Below, one piece after another: positions 1 to 8,611 of a DNA stretch of 64,000 nt. The notes under the pieces were generated by a model, which saw nothing but the letters and a program-made list of their open reading frames with translations, did no database searches and was not told where the DNA came from. Location: positions 62,001 through 126,000 of the forward strand of contig NZ_JAILYH010000014.1 of NCBI RefSeq assembly GCF_019793435.1, read 5' to 3'. Positions within the stretch are counted from its first letter, which is position 1; every line of letters begins with the position of its first letter. Position numbers and translations under genes: made by a program. The DNA comes from Rhizobium redzepovicii. Its GTDB lineage: Bacteria; Pseudomonadota; Alphaproteobacteria; Rhizobiales; Rhizobiaceae.

Positions 1-1047
1 TTCGGCAGCCTGTCGGATACGTTCGGCCGCCGCAACATCCTGCTCGGCGGCCTGGTTTGCTACGTGATCGGCATGTTTGCCGCCGCAGCAACCGGCAGCT
101 TCGAAATGCTGCTCATCATGCGTTTCGTTCAGGGTGTGGGTGGTGCGGCGGTGCGCATCACCACGATGGCCATCGTCCGCGATTGTTTCGGCGGCCGCGA
201 GATGGCCCGTGTCATGTCCTATGTCATGATCGTCTTCATGATCGTGCCGATCGTCGCCCCTTCCGTCGGCCAGCTCATCATCCTTTATGCCAACTGGCAC
301 TGGATCTTCATCCTGCTCGGCGTCACCGCCACCATCCTGTTCGTCTGGGCCCTTCTGCGGCTGAAGGAATCGCTGCCGCCGGAAGAGCGCCTGCCGCTGT
401 CGGTCGGTTCCGTCGTCGACGGCTTCAAGACCGTGCTTACCAACCGCATCACCTGCGGCTACATGATCGGCCTCACGATGTTCACCGGCGTCATCAGCGC
501 CTATGTGATTTCGGTGCAGCAGGTTTTCGGCGAGGTCTATGGCCTCGGCGACTGGCTGCCGATCGCCTTTGCGGCGACCGCCGGCGGCATCGCCGTTGCC
601 AATTTCGCCAACGGCTTCTTCGTCCGCAAATTCGGCATGCGCCGCATCTCGCACGCCGCTTTGCTGATCTTCACGGCGCTGTCGGCTGTCGGCTTCTTCA
701 TTTCGCTGGCCGCCAAACCGGACTTCGCCGTCGCCTACAGCATCTTCACCATCGTGCTGATGATGTTTGCCGTCATCGCCACCAATTTCACCGCCATCAG
801 CCTTGAACCTATGGGCAATCTCGCCGGCACCGCCACCGCCGTCACCGGCTTCGTCTCAACAACATTCGGAGCCATTCTCGGCGGCCTGGTCGGCCAGATG
901 TTCAACGGCACGGTCCAGCCCCTCTTCGGCGGCTTTGCGCTGTTCGGGGTGGTGACGATCGCCGCCACCCTCTGGGCTGAAAACGGCAAGCTCTTCACCC
1001 ACCCGGGCGATAGCCCACAATTGGATCCGGGTGCCGCCCACTTCTGA
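1..1047 (+). CDS. MFS drug-resistance exporter, Bcr/CflA type (5' end outside window)
   Basis: The reading frame is open from the first base, so the start lies upstream and at least 348 residues are visible. The first residues carry the MFS loop 2-3 signature (GSLSDTFGRRN), followed by alternating hydrophobic helices typical of a 12-helix proton-coupled antiporter. The helices LLIMRFVQGVGGAAVRI and GTATAVTGFVSTTFGAILGG resemble the Bcr/CflA drug-exporter subfamily, which acts in the inner membrane. The protein ends in a short hydrophilic tail. The family call is firm; the substrate cannot be read from the sequence. Confidence 0.85.
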   Translation, partial: FGSLSDTFGRRNILLGGLVCYVIGMFAAAATGSFEMLLIMRFVQGVGGAAVRITTMAIVRDCFGGREMARVMSYVMIVFMIVPIVAPSVGQLIILYANWHWIFILLGVTATILFVWALLRLKESLPPEERLPLSVGSVVDGFKTVLTNRITCGYMIGLTMFTGVISAYVISVQQVFGEVYGLGDWLPIAFAATAGGIAVANFANGFFVRKFGMRRISHAALLIFTALSAVGFFISLAAKPDFAVAYSIFTIVLMMFAVIATNFTAISLEPMGNLAGTATAVTGFVSTTFGAILGGLVGQMFNGTVQPLFGGFALFGVVTIAATLWAENGKLFTHPGDSPQLDPGAAHF

Positions 1048-1081
1048 CGGTGACAACTATCTTAGGCAGTGCGCGAAAGGC

Positions 1082-1563
1082 ATGACGATGAACGACCCGG
1101 TTCTGATCAGGCCTTACGCGCCAAGCGACGCGGACGCGACGATTGAGATCTTTCTGCGCGCCATCCGGGAGGTCTCGTCGAAAGACTATTCGCCTGCTCA
1201 AATCGAAGCTTGGGCAAAGGTCGAAGATCGCGGTCTTTGGGCGGAGCGAAGGATAAGCAGGCCAGCCTAGGTCGCGGAAATCGATGGAGTGCCGGTGGGC
1301 TTTTCCGATCTGACCGGCGACGGATGTCTGGACATGATGTTCGTCCACCTGAGTTCCAGGGACTCCGAATAGCAAGCCTCCTCTTAAGCAGGGTGGAGGA
1401 GCAAGCTCTGAAGCTCGGCTTCAAGCGAATTTATACGGAAGCCAGCAGAACCGCCCGCCCGTTTTTCGAACGCAAGGGTTTCCGTGTGATAGCCAGGCAA
1501 ACCGTCGAGAAACGTGGGCAAAGCCTGGAGAATTTCCTTATGGAAAAGCTCTACGCGGAATAG
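1082..1563 (+). pseudogene. GNAT-family N-acetyltransferase, disrupted by a stop and a frameshift
   Basis: Three pieces of one GNAT protein lie in order. The N-terminal part (IRPYAPSDADATIEIF) runs from ATG 1082 or 1088 to an in-frame TAG at 1268-1270. The same frame continues after the stop with VAEIDGVPVGFSDL and DMMFVH. From about 1349 the acetyl-CoA-binding part (PEFQGLRIASLLLSRVEEQA, then FFERKGFRV) sits in the +1 frame, as expected after loss of one base near 1348-1351. The stop could be a W-to-amber change. Together the pieces span a normal GNAT length of about 160 codons. It is probably a recent pseudogene, though sequencing error cannot be excluded. Confidence 0.8.
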
Positions 1564-1657
1564 GGTGAGCCACCGATACGCGTCATCGAACGAAGCCGGC
1601 AGTCCCCGTCGCAGGCTGCCTCAGCAAAATCAGCGTCCTGCGGCCGGTTGCACGCCT

Positions 1658-2482
1658 TCAGACCGTGACGACCTCACGGCGCAGCAGCTCCCATGAGGCC
1701 TTGTCGGGCGCAACCAGCAGCCCGCCATCGAGATGGTGCGGCAGGTACGGAGAACCGTCGAAACGCGCGACATAGGCGCCGGCCTCCTGCGAGATCAGCG
1801 TGCCGGCCAGATGATCCCAGGGCATCAACTTGTTGTATATGAGGTAATGCACATGGCCGCCCGCAAGGGTGCGGTATTCATGGGCCGCACAGCGGTAGTT
1901 GGTGAGAAAACGCACCTTGGCGAGATTGCCGAGGATCTCGGCACGCTTCTCCTGCGGCAGGTAGCCTGTCGAGGCCATGCCGACCATCTGGTCGAGCGCG
2001 ACAGGCTCTGCCGCGCGCAGCCGCCGTGCTTCGCCATCCGGCCGCCGCAGCCAGGCGCCGGCGCCCTTTTCCGCCATCACCCAATCATCGCCCATCGGAT
2101 CGTAGATGATGCCGGCAATCGTCTCGCCACCTGAAATGACTGAGGCCATGACGCCGAAGGCCGGGATGCCGGCGGCGAAATTGAACGTGCCGTCGACCGG
2201 GTCGACGACGATGGCGAGATCTGCATCTGCGAGCCTGCCGAGCAATGCGGGCTCGGCTGCGACCGATTCTTCGCCGAGGAACAGCGCCTGCGGCCAGAGC
2301 CGCTCCGCTTCCGCCTTGATCATCCGCTCGGCCTGCTCATCGGCCTCGGTGACGAGATCGGTCGCCTCGCTCTTGGCGCGCACCTCGTCCTGGCCGAGCC
2401 GGCGGAAGCGCGGCAGGATTTCCGTCTTCGCCGCGCGGCGCAACAGGTCGGCAAGAACGGTCACGTCGACAGTCGCAGTCAT
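1658..2482 (-). CDS. Inositol monophosphatase family protein (copy 1)
   Basis: A 274-residue Mg-dependent sugar/inositol phosphatase-fold protein. Visible family motifs are the metal ligands GEES (residues 70-73), DPVDGT (94-99) and a C-terminal PWDHLAG. The family hydrolyses inositol-1-phosphate, histidinol phosphate, PAP or fructose-1,6-bisphosphate, and the exact substrate cannot be set from motifs. It starts at ATG 2482 with AAGGA eight bases upstream and follows a close paralogue after 40 bp, so the two are probably co-transcribed. Confidence 0.88.
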   Translation of the reverse strand: MTATVDVTVLADLLRRAAKTEILPRFRRLGQDEVRAKSEATDLVTEADEQAERMIKAEAERLWPQALFLGEESVAAEPALLGRLADADLAIVVDPVDGTFNFAAGIPAFGVMASVISGGETIAGIIYDPMGDDWVMAEKGAGAWLRRPDGEARRLRAAEPVALDQMVGMASTGYLPQEKRAEILGNLAKVRFLTNYRCAAHEYRTLAGGHVHYLIYNKLMPWDHLAGTLISQEAGAYVARFDGSPYLPHHLDGGLLVAPDKASWELLRREVVTV

Positions 2483-2522
2483 GTCAAATCCTTTCGGTCC
2501 GGCCTCTTAGTGAGGAGCTAAA

Positions 2523-3350
2523 TCAGATGCCGATGATCTCGCGGCGGATCAGCTGCCAGCTTTCCCTGTCGGGTGCGGAGATGATGCCGCCCGTCGTCTC
2601 ACCGGGGCGATAAGGCGTGCCGTCGAATTTCGCCGTATGGCCACCCGCCTCCTGATGTGCGAGCACGCCAGCCAGGTGATCCCAGGGCATCAGCTTCGCA
2701 TGGCCGATGAAATGCAGCTTGCCGGAGGCGACCATCCAATATTCATAGGCCGAGCAGTTGAAAGCGAAGGTCATTTTGATCTTCGCCATGTTGGCTGCGA
2801 TGCGCGAGCGATCCGGGTCATCCATATGACCCCAAGAGATGCCGCCGACCATCTGGCTCAAGGAGGCGGGCTCCGCCACCCTCAGTCTGTTCGATTGCCC
2901 GTCCTGCCGCGTCAGGAAAGCGCCCGCTCCCTTGATCGCCGTCACTGTATCGCCAAGGACGGGATCATGTATGATGCCGGCGACCGTCTCGCCCCTGATG
3001 GTGACCGCCAGCATCGTCCCGAAGACCGGAAGTCCGGCGGCGAAATTGAAGGTGCCGTCCACAGGATCGATGACGAAGGCGAGCTCGGCATCGGCAAGGG
3101 CCGGCACGACGGACCGGTCGGCGTCATAGGCTTCCTCGCCGACGACGAGGGCTGCGGGAAAGCGCTCTTTCAGCGCCGCGGTAATCCTGTGTTCGGCGAG
3201 CAAATCCGCCTGCGTCACCACGTCGATTGCCGAGGTCTTTTCCGAAACGTCGGCAGTGCCGAGATTGCGGAAACGCGGCAAGATTTCCACGCGCGCCGCC
3301 TCCTTCACGCAATCGCCGAGAAAGAGAATATCCTGATCTGCAATGGTCAT
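2523..3350 (-). CDS. Inositol monophosphatase family protein (copy 2)
   Basis: A 275-residue paralogue of the gene immediately downstream. It shares the N-terminal EILPRFRxLG stretch, GEE (residues 71-73), DPVDGT (95-100), AGIIxDP and MPWDHLAG, so both copies keep the metal site and should be active phosphatases. Specificity-loop residues differ between the copies (SWGHMDD here, STGYLPQ in copy 1), suggesting different substrates. ATG 3350 is preceded by AGGAA. Confidence 0.88.
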   Translation of the reverse strand: MTIADQDILFLGDCVKEAARVEILPRFRNLGTADVSEKTSAIDVVTQADLLAEHRITAALKERFPAALVVGEEAYDADRSVVPALADAELAFVIDPVDGTFNFAAGLPVFGTMLAVTIRGETVAGIIHDPVLGDTVTAIKGAGAFLTRQDGQSNRLRVAEPASLSQMVGGISWGHMDDPDRSRIAANMAKIKMTFAFNCSAYEYWMVASGKLHFIGHAKLMPWDHLAGVLAHQEAGGHTAKFDGTPYRPGETTGGIISAPDRESWQLIRREIIGI

Positions 3351-3396
3351 GCGAATTCCTGCGCTTCATCCAATAGCCAGCTGCTTAGCCGGACTT

Positions 3397-4269
3397 TCAT
3401 GAAGGATCGGTGACACCAAGGGTGGAAAAGTCGAAGAGTTTCGGATCGAGCAGATGCGACGGGTTCACATGCGAAAGCGCCCGCAGCATCGTGTCCTTGC
3501 GCCCCGGCATGCGCCGCTCGATATCGGCAAGCATATCCTTCATTGCATTGCGCTGCAGCCCATCCTGCGAGCCGCAGAGATCGCAGGGAATGATCGGAAA
3601 CTGCATGGCAACGGCGAACTTAGCGAGGTCGTCCTCGGCAGCATAGGCAAGCGGGCGAAGCACCATAAGGTCGCCCTCATCGTTCAAAAGCTTCGCCGGC
3701 ATGGAGGCTAGCCGTCCGCCGTGGAAGAAGTTCATGAAGAAGGTTTCGAGAATGTCCTCGCGGTGGTGGCCAAGCACCAGCGCATCGCAGCCCTCTTCCC
3801 GGGCGACGCGATAGAGATTGCCGCGCCGCAGCCGCGAACAGAGCGAGCAATAGGTCGCACCTTCCGGCACCTTCTCCTTCACGATCGAATAGGTATCCCG
3901 ATACTCGATGCGGTGCTGCACGCCGATGCTTGTAAGATAATCCGGCAGCACATGTTTGGGAAAGTTCGGCTGGCCCTGATCGAGATTGCAGGCAATGAGT
4001 TCGACCGGCAGCAGCCCGCGCCATTGCAGGTCGAGCAGCAGCGCCAGCAGCCCGTAGGAATCCTTGCCGCCGGAAAGGCCGACCAGCCAGCGCTTCTGTC
4101 CCTTCAGCATATCGAAATCGTCGAAGGCCTGGCGCACCTGCCTGAGCAGCCGCTTGCGCAGCTTGTTGAAGGAGACCGAGTGCGGCGCATCGGCAAACAG
4201 CGCATGGCCGACGCTGCCGTTGGCTTCGCCGTTTTCCAGATCATTCGCAATATTGGCTGCGATATTCAT
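3397..4269 (-). CDS. ttcA: tRNA 2-thiocytidine(32) synthetase TtcA
   Basis: A 290-residue ATP-pyrophosphatase-fold enzyme that thiolates C32 of some tRNAs using an Fe-S cluster. The PP-loop SGGKDS is at residues 66-71. Two Cys pairs, CSLC (141-144) and CDLC (229-232), match the cluster-binding cysteines of TtcA. GHHREDILETFFMN is also a TtcA signature. It lies between glsA and the monophosphatase pair on the same strand. Length is normal. Confidence 0.92.
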   Translation of the reverse strand: MNIAANIANDLENGEANGSVGHALFADAPHSVSFNKLRKRLLRQVRQAFDDFDMLKGQKRWLVGLSGGKDSYGLLALLLDLQWRGLLPVELIACNLDQGQPNFPKHVLPDYLTSIGVQHRIEYRDTYSIVKEKVPEGATYCSLCSRLRRGNLYRVAREEGCDALVLGHHREDILETFFMNFFHGGRLASMPAKLLNDEGDLMVLRPLAYAAEDDLAKFAVAMQFPIIPCDLCGSQDGLQRNAMKDMLADIERRMPGRKDTMLRALSHVNPSHLLDPKLFDFSTLGVTDPS

Positions 4270-4326
4270 TGCGTCGTCCCATCGAGGTCTGTCTGCCTTA
4301 GCAGAAACGAGTTCGCCAACACAGCG

Positions 4327-5256
4327 TCAATCGCCGAAAACCGACCAGCCGGTACGCGCCGCCAGCATTTCCAGCGCTACGGCGCCGAGCTGCGAGTTGC
4401 CGACCTTGTTCAAGCCCGGCGACCAGACAGCGATCGAGGCAATGCCCGGCGCAACCGCGAAGATGCCGCCGCCCACACCGCTCTTGCCGGGCAGGCCGAC
4501 ATGATAGGCGAAATCGCCTGAGCCGTCGTAATGGCCGCAGGTCAGCATCAGCGCATTGATGCGCCGCGCCCGCTTCGGAGACACGACGGAATGGCCGGTC
4601 ATCGGATTGCTGCCGCGCGCTGCGAGGAACAGCCCGGCGCGGGCCAGCTGTTCGCAGCTCATCGACAGCGCGCATTGATGAAAATAGACGCCGAGCACGT
4701 GGTCGACCGGGTGATCGAGATTGCGGTAGGCGCGCATGAAGTTGGCAAGCGCGACATTCCGATATCCCGTCTGCGTTTCCGAACGCGCCACCTTGTCGTC
4801 GATGGTGATCGATTCGTCATCGGCGAGATAACGCACGAAGCGCAACAATTCGCCGATCGCTTCACGCGGCGCGTGGCCGGCCATGACGACATCGCTGACG
4901 GCGATCGCGCCGGCATTGATGAAGGGATTGCGCGGGATGCCGCTCTCATGCTCGAGCTGGACGATGGAATTGAACGCCGATCCTGACGGTTCTCGCCCGA
5001 CGCGCTTCCAAAGACCCTCGCCGACCTTGCCAAGCGCCAAGGTCAGCATGAAGACCTTGGAGATGCTCTGGATCGAGAAGGCAATGTCCGCATCGCCGAC
5101 ACGGTAGACCTTGCCGTCGACGGTGACGATCGCCATGCCGAACTGCCGTGGATCGACCTTGGCAAGCTCGGGAATATAGTCGGCGACCTTACCCTCGCCG
5201 ATGCGCGGCAGGATATCGGTATGGATACTATCGAGGATTGCCTGCAGATCCGCCAT
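4327..5256 (-). CDS. glsA: Glutaminase (serine-dependent beta-lactamase fold)
   Basis: A 309-residue cytoplasmic enzyme converting glutamine to glutamate and ammonia. The catalytic SxxK motif is SISK at residues 64-67. Other family blocks are NPFINAGAI, TGYRNVALANFMR and a glycine-rich GKSGVGGGI near the C terminus. ATG 5256 has GGAGA upstream. It lies just downstream of rpsD but is separated from it by a terminator, so it probably has its own promoter. Length equals the bacterial GlsA norm of about 308. Confidence 0.93.
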   Translation of the reverse strand: MADLQAILDSIHTDILPRIGEGKVADYIPELAKVDPRQFGMAIVTVDGKVYRVGDADIAFSIQSISKVFMLTLALGKVGEGLWKRVGREPSGSAFNSIVQLEHESGIPRNPFINAGAIAVSDVVMAGHAPREAIGELLRFVRYLADDESITIDDKVARSETQTGYRNVALANFMRAYRNLDHPVDHVLGVYFHQCALSMSCEQLARAGLFLAARGSNPMTGHSVVSPKRARRINALMLTCGHYDGSGDFAYHVGLPGKSGVGGGIFAVAPGIASIAVWSPGLNKVGNSQLGAVALEMLAARTGWSVFGD

Positions 5257-5271
5257 CGCTTCTCTCCGGAT

Positions 5272-5302
5272 AACAAAAAAGCCGCCCGAAAGAGCGGCTT
5301 TT
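5272..5302 (-). terminator. Rho-independent terminator of rpsD
   Basis: A perfect 9-bp stem (AAAAGCCGC, 5277-5285, pairing with 5294-5302) with an 8-base loop, followed on the minus strand by a run of T. It sits 27 bp past the rpsD stop codon and ahead of glsA. Confidence 0.85.
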
Positions 5303-5328
5303 CCATAAGCGAAAACGCCTGGTTCTTA

Positions 5329-5946
5329 TTAACGCGAATAGAATTCGACGACCAGATGCGGTTCCATGACGACCGGGAACGGAACGTCGCTGAGCGTCGG
5401 GACGCGGCCGAAAGTAGCGACCATCTTGTTGTGATCGACTTCGATATAATCAGGAACGTCGCGCTCAGCGAGGCTGACGGCTTCCAGAACGGTCACCAGC
5501 TGCTTCGACTTCTCGCGAACTTCGATAACGTCGCCAGCCTTGCAGCGGTAAGAACCGATGTTGACGCGCACGCCGTTGACGGTGACGTGGCCATGGTTGA
5601 CGAACTGACGGGCAGCAAAGACCGTCGGAACGAACTTGGCGCGATAGACGATCGCGTCGAGGCGCGACTCCAGCAGGCCGATCAGGTTTTCAGACGTGTC
5701 GCCCTTGCGGCGGTCGGCTTCAGCGAAGATCGCGCGGAACTGCTTTTCGCGCAGGTCGCCGTAGTAGCCCTTGAGCTTCTGCTTGGCGCGCAGCTGCACA
5801 CCGAAGTCCGAAAGCTTGCCCTTGCGGCGCTGGCCGTGCTGGCCCGGGCCATATTCGCGGCGGTTCACCGGGGACTTCGGACGGCCCCAGATGTTTTCGC
5901 CCATACGGCGGTCAATTTTGTACTTGGACGATTCGCGCTTGCTCAT
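5329..5946 (-). CDS. rpsD: 30S ribosomal protein S4
   Basis: A 205-residue primary rRNA-binding protein of the small subunit. It begins MSKRESSKYKIDRRMGENIW and contains the S4 RNA-binding domain (RLDAIVYRAKFVPTVFAARQ, then HGHVTVNGVRVNI) in the middle. The start is ATG 5946, preceded by AAAGGAAA; an upstream in-frame ATG at 6003 gives a non-conserved extension and is rejected. As in many alphaproteobacteria it is a stand-alone gene, away from the main ribosomal operons. Confidence 0.97.
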   Translation of the reverse strand: MSKRESSKYKIDRRMGENIWGRPKSPVNRREYGPGQHGQRRKGKLSDFGVQLRAKQKLKGYYGDLREKQFRAIFAEADRRKGDTSENLIGLLESRLDAIVYRAKFVPTVFAARQFVNHGHVTVNGVRVNIGSYRCKAGDVIEVREKSKQLVTVLEAVSLAERDVPDYIEVDHNKMVATFGRVPTLSDVPFPVVMEPHLVVEFYSR

Positions 5947-6073
5947 CGTATTTCCTTTCAAAGGTTTATGCCGGTTTGTTGCCAAACCGCGCAAAGGAAA
6001 CACGCCCTCCTCTGATCTCTGCCGAGATCTGACAGGATGTTCCGGTTACGCGAACAGAAACGATCCACGGGAC

Positions 6074-6108
6074 ATGTCAAATGAAACACCGGACATTGCT
6101 GCCCGGTG
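6074..6108 (-). terminator. Possible terminator downstream of the HerA-like gene
   Basis: CACCGG (6087-6092) pairs with CCGGTG (6103-6108) around a 10-base loop, followed on the minus strand by TTTCATTT. It lies 64 bp past the HerA-like stop and upstream of rpsD. The stem is short, so support is moderate. Confidence 0.4.
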
Positions 6109-6171
6109 CTTGGCGCGGTCTTTAGAGGCCCGTCATGAAAATGTCAACTGCGCCAAAGCCCGAAAGCGCCA

Positions 6172-7683
6172 CTATTCCGCAGCCAGCGGCTGATCACCCG
6201 TATCGGGCGCATTCGCGTCGCCCGGCGCGGTCTGGCAATTCATGTCGGGGAATGCCACGATGCGTTTGCCGGAGAAATCCGTGTGGACGACGACGATCCC
6301 CTGCTCCTCGAAATAACCGAGCAGGCGCCGCGCGCGCCGCGCCGAGTGGGTGCCATAGGCGCGGGCGATGCGGGCGTCCGACGGGCACGGCTCACCGCAG
6401 GCGGCAGCCTTGGCGAGCATCAGGAACACACCCTGCAGGTCGTCGGTAACGCCAGATGACAGCGACAGCGCCGTCGCCCACTCGTCGGTCGCCGCTGTCG
6501 CGGTATCGACACCGGAGCGGGAGATCGCCACACGCCGTCGAAAATCCGGCAGCGCGATCGGCGGTCCCGGCACGCGGCGCATGCGCAGCCGCACGAGAAA
6601 GTCCTGGTAGAGTACCGAATCGGTACGGAAGGCGGAGGTGGGATCGTCGAGGATTTCGGCAAGCACGCCTGCGAGGCGCTCTTCCCGCTCCTCGGCGGAG
6701 ACCTCCATCTGGCTCGCCCTCGCCTCGACAGATGCGGGTGACGCCGCCGGCGTCGAGCGTGAGAGCTCCGCCAGTATATCGGTGGTCGGCCGCGGCGCCG
6801 GCGGCGCGCGGCGCACGAGCGGACGCTGGAATTCTTCCGGATCGGGCGTGAAGATCAGATCCTCGACATCCTGCGGCGCATCCGGCAGCGGCATCAGCTT
6901 CGGGCTGGAGGAGCGCGCTGAGGTTTCCACCGCGCCGATCTGGATTGGAAGCGGCCGACGCGACAGCGCCGGGCCGAGGGCGACGAAATTGCCGCGCTTC
7001 AGGTCTCTAAACATCTCCGCCTGGCGCCGGTCCATGCCGAGCAGGTCGGCAGCGCGCGCCATGTCGATATCGAGGAAGGTACGGCCCATCAGGAAGTTCG
7101 AGGCCTCGGCCGCGACGTTCTTGGCGAGTTTGGCGAGACGCTGCGTGGCAATGACGCCGGCAAGCCCGCGCTTGCGGCCGCGGCACATCAGATTGGTCAT
7201 CGCGCCCAGCGACATCTTGCGCGCATCTTCCGAGACGTCGCCACCGACGGACGGCGCAAACATCTGCGCTTCATCGACGACGACAAGAACGGGATACCAG
7301 TATTCGCGGTCGGCATCGAACATGCCGTTGAGGAAGGCGGCAGCGGCACGCATCTGCTGCTCGATGTCGAGTCCTTCCAGCGTCAGCACGCAGGAAACGC
7401 GATGCTGGCGAATGCGGTTGGCAATACCAGCCAACTCCGCCTCGGTGCGTTCGCCGTCGACGACGATATGGCCGAACCTGTCGCTGAGGGTGACGAAATC
7501 ACCCTCGGGATCGATGATGACCTGCTGCACCCATTGCGCCGATTGCTCGAGCAGACGGCGCAAGAGATGCGACTTCCCCGATCCGGAATTACCCTGCACG
7601 AGCAGACGGGTCGCCAGCAGCTCCTCGATATCGAGCGTCGCCGGGCTGCCGGACGCCAATCCCATATCGATGCCAACTTGCAA
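6172..7683 (-). CDS. HerA/FtsK-like ATPase with DUF87-type domain
   Basis: A 503-residue P-loop ATPase. Walker A is GNSGSGKS (residues 31-38), Walker B VLVVVDEAQ (132-140), and GVIATQRL follows as the sensor segment. This is the pattern of HerA-like DNA-translocating ATPases and their bacterial relatives. The C-terminal half is less conserved and ends in a possible winged-helix-like segment (DARIARAYGTHSARRARRLLGYF). The start is TTG 7683 with GAGGAT upstream. No NurA nuclease or partner gene is adjacent, so its role is unknown. Confidence 0.75.
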   Translation of the reverse strand: MQVGIDMGLASGSPATLDIEELLATRLLVQGNSGSGKSHLLRRLLEQSAQWVQQVIIDPEGDFVTLSDRFGHIVVDGERTEAELAGIANRIRQHRVSCVLTLEGLDIEQQMRAAAAFLNGMFDADREYWYPVLVVVDEAQMFAPSVGGDVSEDARKMSLGAMTNLMCRGRKRGLAGVIATQRLAKLAKNVAAEASNFLMGRTFLDIDMARAADLLGMDRRQAEMFRDLKRGNFVALGPALSRRPLPIQIGAVETSARSSSPKLMPLPDAPQDVEDLIFTPDPEEFQRPLVRRAPPAPRPTTDILAELSRSTPAASPASVEARASQMEVSAEEREERLAGVLAEILDDPTSAFRTDSVLYQDFLVRLRMRRVPGPPIALPDFRRRVAISRSGVDTATAATDEWATALSLSSGVTDDLQGVFLMLAKAAACGEPCPSDARIARAYGTHSARRARRLLGYFEEQGIVVVHTDFSGKRIVAFPDMNCQTAPGDANAPDTGDQPLAAE

Positions 7684-7810
7684 TGCCGATCCTCGCGACG
7701 AAGAGACTCACATGAACGAAACGCCATTCTTCCGAAACGGCAACGCCCCGTCTATCAAAGAATCTGCTGATGTTCAGGGCCGGATTTTGCCAACCCACAG
7801 GACAATTCCC

Positions 7811-8611
7811 TCAAGCCCTCAGGCCGAATCCCTGCATCAGCCGCCGCGTCGCGAAATCCTGCTGGCCTGAGGTAAACACGGCGAAGTCGAAATTGTCGGG
7901 ATGCACGGCATCGGCAACCAGCGGAACCAGCGTGCGGGCGCGCCGTGCGATTGCTTCGGCCGGATCGAGCCAATCGACCGGCCACGGGGCAATCCGCCGG
8001 AACAGATTGGCCATGAAGGGATAATGGGTGCAGGCCAGCACGACGATATCGGTCTTCTGGCCGTCCCTCTCGACGAAACACTGGTCGATTTCGGCAAGCA
8101 CGGCGTCATCGGAGACGGCGTCGCCGCGGATATAGGCTTCGGCCATGCGCGCGAGGTTCTCAGAGCCGACGAGGCGGACATGGCATTGCTGCGCGAAGGA
8201 TTGGATGAGATCGCGCGTATAGGCCCGCCTTACCGTGCCGGGCGTCGCGAGCACCGAGACCAGACCTGAGCGCGTGCGCTCCGCCGCCGGCTTGATCGCC
8301 GGCACGGTGCCGACAAAGGTCATCTGGGGAAAGGCGGCGCGCAGGTCGGCGCCGACCAGAGTGAAGGCGGTATTGCAGGCGATGATGCACACTTCAGGGT
8401 CATAATCCGCCAGCAGCTTGGCGAAGAGCCCGATAACCCGCTCCTTCAGCGCCTGTTCCTCCCAGCCGCCATAGGGAAAACCAGCATCGTCGGCGACATA
8501 GATGAAGCCGCGCTCCGGCATCAAGACGCGCGCCTCGCGCAAGACGGTCAGCCCGCCGATGCCGGAATCAAAGAGAAGGATAGGTTTCAGCTCACGCGTC
8601 GTCGCTGTCAT
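7811..8611 (-). CDS. murI: Glutamate racemase
   Basis: A 266-residue cofactor-independent racemase making D-glutamate for peptidoglycan. The start motif ILLFDSGIGGLTVL, the first catalytic cysteine in ACNTA (C79) and the second in ACTHYPF (C194) are all present. The start is ATG 8611, which lies inside the end of the upstream methyltransferase gene (20-bp overlap), suggesting translational coupling. A longer upstream frame only shadows that neighbour. Confidence 0.95.
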   Translation of the reverse strand: MTATTRELKPILLFDSGIGGLTVLREARVLMPERGFIYVADDAGFPYGGWEEQALKERVIGLFAKLLADYDPEVCIIACNTAFTLVGADLRAAFPQMTFVGTVPAIKPAAERTRSGLVSVLATPGTVRRAYTRDLIQSFAQQCHVRLVGSENLARMAEAYIRGDAVSDDAVLAEIDQCFVERDGQKTDIVVLACTHYPFMANLFRRIAPWPVDWLDPAEAIARRARTLVPLVADAVHPDNFDFAVFTSGQQDFATRRLMQGFGLRA

